From an uncultured Phocaeicola sp. (lineage in GTDB: Bacteria; Bacteroidota; Bacteroidia; Bacteroidales; Bacteroidaceae), in NCBI GenBank assembly GCA_944320815.1, contig CALUIZ010000021.1:1-57310 (forward strand): a stretch of DNA of 57,310 nucleotides, in the 5' to 3' direction. A model generated the notes under the pieces. That model was not told the origin of the DNA and made no database searches. It saw only the letters and a program-made list of their open reading frames with translations. Shown here piece after piece: positions 55,911-57,310 of the stretch (the first letter of the stretch is position 1; each line of letters begins with the position of its first letter). Made by a program: the position numbers and the translations under genes.

Positions 55911-57113
55911 ATGACTACAGTCGATGTTATCTGTTACAAGTACAAACCCCTGAAAACAGGAGAATTACCCCTAAAGATTAAAGTCTGCAAGGACAGGAAA
56001 ACAAGGTATATCAATCTTGGTGTTTCTACCAAAGCAGAGTATTGGGACTTTGAAAAGAACCAGCCCAAGTCCACTTGCCCAGATAGAGAACTGCTTGAAA
56101 AGCTCATATCCAGCAAGATAAGTGAAGTAAAGAGTAAGATAGTGGAGTTAAAGTCAGAGGATAAGGAGTTTTCAGCCACTACCCTTGTTGATAAGGTTTC
56201 CAATCCTGTAAGGCTTATGACTGTTGGAGAGCTGTTCAAGCAGTATCTGTCACGTCTTGAAGAGGAAAAGAGAACTGGTTACAGGCTCTCCATACAGCAA
56301 ACTTATAACTCCCTAATCAAATTCAACAGGCATCTTGATATTCCTTTCTCTGAAATGGATTGCAACTGGCTGAGGAGATATGAGACTTGGCTAAGGAAGC
56401 AGGGCAAGTCAGAGAATACCATTGGCATAAGATTCAGGAATATCAGGACTATCTTTAACCTTGCAATAGACATGGAACTTGTCAAGCAGGAGGACTACCC
56501 TTTCAAGAAGTTTAAGGTATCAAAGCTGCACCAAGAAACAGTCAAGAGAGCTTTAAGCAAGGATGAGATACTGGCTGTGATAAATTATCCAACTAAAGGC
56601 AAGGACTTCTATACAAGGCTTGCAGTGGCTTTATTCACCTTTTCTTATTTTATGGGTGGCATTAACTTCGTGGATATGGCTTACCTGACAGATAAGAATA
56701 TTATGGAGGGCAGGCTCATCTATCACAGGAAGAAAACTTCTAAACTGATAAACCTGCCATTACAGGATGAAGCTATTATGGTCTTGAAGGGGTATAAGGA
56801 TAGCAGCAAAGGTTATTTGTTCCCCATATTGTCTAATGAGCACAAGACAGAACAGCAGAAGCTGAACAGGTTGCATAAGGTCATCACAAAGGTAAACAAG
56901 GCTTTGAAAGCCATCGGTGAGGAAATGAACATATCAATCAAGCTCACAACCTATTGTGCCAGACACTCTTATGCCACAGTCTTGAAGAGGGCTGGAGTGG
57001 CTACTTCAATCATCAGTGAATCATTGGGGCATAGTTCTGAAAGAGTAACACAAATCTACCTTGACAGTTTTGAAAATAATCAGATAGACAAGGCTATGGA
57101 ATTTTTAAAATGA
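55911..57113 (+). CDS. Tyrosine recombinase (integrase) of an integrated element
   Basis: Site-specific recombinase, probably for integration at tRNA-Phe. The 400-residue protein has an N-terminal arm-binding region (about 1-95), a SAM-like core-binding domain (about 100-200, VGELFKQYLSRLEEEKRTG) and a catalytic domain. Visible catalytic residues are Arg351 and His352 in CARHSYAT, His374 in LGHSS and the nucleophile Tyr383 in TQIYLDSF. The first catalytic arginine is not seen: the segment FSYFMGGINFVDMA has Gly where many integrases have Arg. IntDOT of CTnDOT is known to lack that arginine too (recollection). Arg codons are often AGG/AGA, unlike the host genes nearby. The ATG at 55911 is chosen because MTTVDVICYKYKPL matches the usual start of this integrase group. 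Confidence 0.93.
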   Translation: MTTVDVICYKYKPLKTGELPLKIKVCKDRKTRYINLGVSTKAEYWDFEKNQPKSTCPDRELLEKLISSKISEVKSKIVELKSEDKEFSATTLVDKVSNPVRLMTVGELFKQYLSRLEEEKRTGYRLSIQQTYNSLIKFNRHLDIPFSEMDCNWLRRYETWLRKQGKSENTIGIRFRNIRTIFNLAIDMELVKQEDYPFKKFKVSKLHQETVKRALSKDEILAVINYPTKGKDFYTRLAVALFTFSYFMGGINFVDMAYLTDKNIMEGRLIYHRKKTSKLINLPLQDEAIMVLKGYKDSSKGYLFPILSNEHKTEQQKLNRLHKVITKVNKALKAIGEEMNISIKLTTYCARHSYATVLKRAGVATSIISESLGHSSERVTQIYLDSFENNQIDKAMEFLK

Positions 57114-57114
57114 G

Positions 57115-57172
57115 TATATTTGCACATCTAACTTGGAATTTTGCTATATACATTTCGAGTTGGATGTGCAAA
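57115..57172 (+). promoter_or_regulatory. -7 box inside an inverted repeat after the integrase
   Basis: TATATTTG at 57115-57122 matches the -7 consensus and overlaps the left arm of an inverted repeat (57119-57133 with 57158-57172, 14 of 15 positions paired). It could be a repressor-controlled promoter for the gene at 57189, or the hairpin could act as a weak terminator of the integrase gene. Confidence 0.5.
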
Positions 57173-57188
57173 TTAAAAATCTAAGACT

Positions 57189-57310
57189 ATGGCTGAAGAT
57201 ATAAAATCGCTTGCAGAAGCTTGCTATGAGTTAGACAGCAACTATCCATCACAGTTTTCCATGCTTAATGAAGCCCACTTCAATGATACTGATGGAGTAG
57301 AATTGGTCAC
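57189..57310 (+). CDS. Unknown protein of the integrated element, N-terminal part
   Basis: An ATG at 57189 opens a frame that stays open to the right edge (40 codons), starting MAEDIKSLAEACYELDSNYP. I do not recognise it. It is acidic at the N-terminus and follows a candidate promoter. It is cut by the window edge, so function cannot be judged. Confidence 0.55.
   Translation, partial: MAEDIKSLAEACYELDSNYPSQFSMLNEAHFNDTDGVELV

Noticed and set aside
1..57310. CRISPR array, rRNA genes, complete insertion sequences
   Set aside because: No regularly spaced direct repeats, no rRNA-like stretches and no transposase were seen.

Overview
The window is a piece of chromosome from a member of the Bacteroidales, most likely Bacteroides or Phocaeicola. 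Three things point there. Many genes are preceded by the Bacteroidetes promoter form (TTG or TTTG, about 19-21 bp, then TAnnTTTG). There is a SusC/SusD pair. The order rimP-nusA-infB-cvpA-sufBCDS fits this group. I cannot name the species from sequence alone. Most of the window is core genome; the accessory parts are a decayed stretch at 5.3-8.4 kb and the left end of an integrated element at the right edge.

Layout. 1-5.0 kb: pckA (cut by the left edge), upp, and the 2-oxoacid:ferredoxin oxidoreductase pair korA-korB. 5.2-8.4 kb: tRNA-Arg(CCT), then a broken TonB-dependent receptor and a remnant of an ABC exporter. 8.5-10.7 kb: rpsO and typA, divergent. 10.8-24.2 kb: a large envelope-glycan locus. 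It holds a GtrB/GtrA/GT-C three-gene cassette, two paralogous DXD glycosyltransferases, GT4, GT2 and GT9 enzymes, a predicted LPS (Kdo/heptose) kinase, an LpxL-type acyltransferase, an MsbA-type flippase and a DUF4254 protein. Together these look like the machinery for building and exporting lipid A-core lipooligosaccharide. 24.4-28.7 kb: purN, then acpP-fabF-rnc and a secreted EEP-family hydrolase. 28.8-33.0 kb: dusB with an HxlR regulator, divergent from a metallo-beta-lactamase-fold protein, then a U32 protein and a small orphan. 33.2-44.3 kb: a BtuB-like TonB receptor, mnmA, SusC/SusD, and a convergent GH3 glycosidase. 44.65-44.75 kb: a strong candidate small RNA on the minus strand. 44.8-55.1 kb: one long minus-strand cluster joining translation and transcription factors (rimP, nusA, infB) to the SUF iron-sulfur assembly genes. 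55.3-57.3 kb: tRNA-Pro, tRNA-Phe and a tyrosine integrase directly behind tRNA-Phe.

The most interesting non-coding signals are the small-RNA candidate with a textbook promoter and terminator, a double-hairpin REP-like element whose two halves differ by compensatory base-pair changes, and a family of related long hairpins at several convergent gene ends. I did not find a CRISPR array, an rRNA operon, an intact insertion sequence, or a clearly new defence or biosynthetic system. The integrated element that starts at 55.7 kb continues beyond the window, so its cargo cannot be seen.
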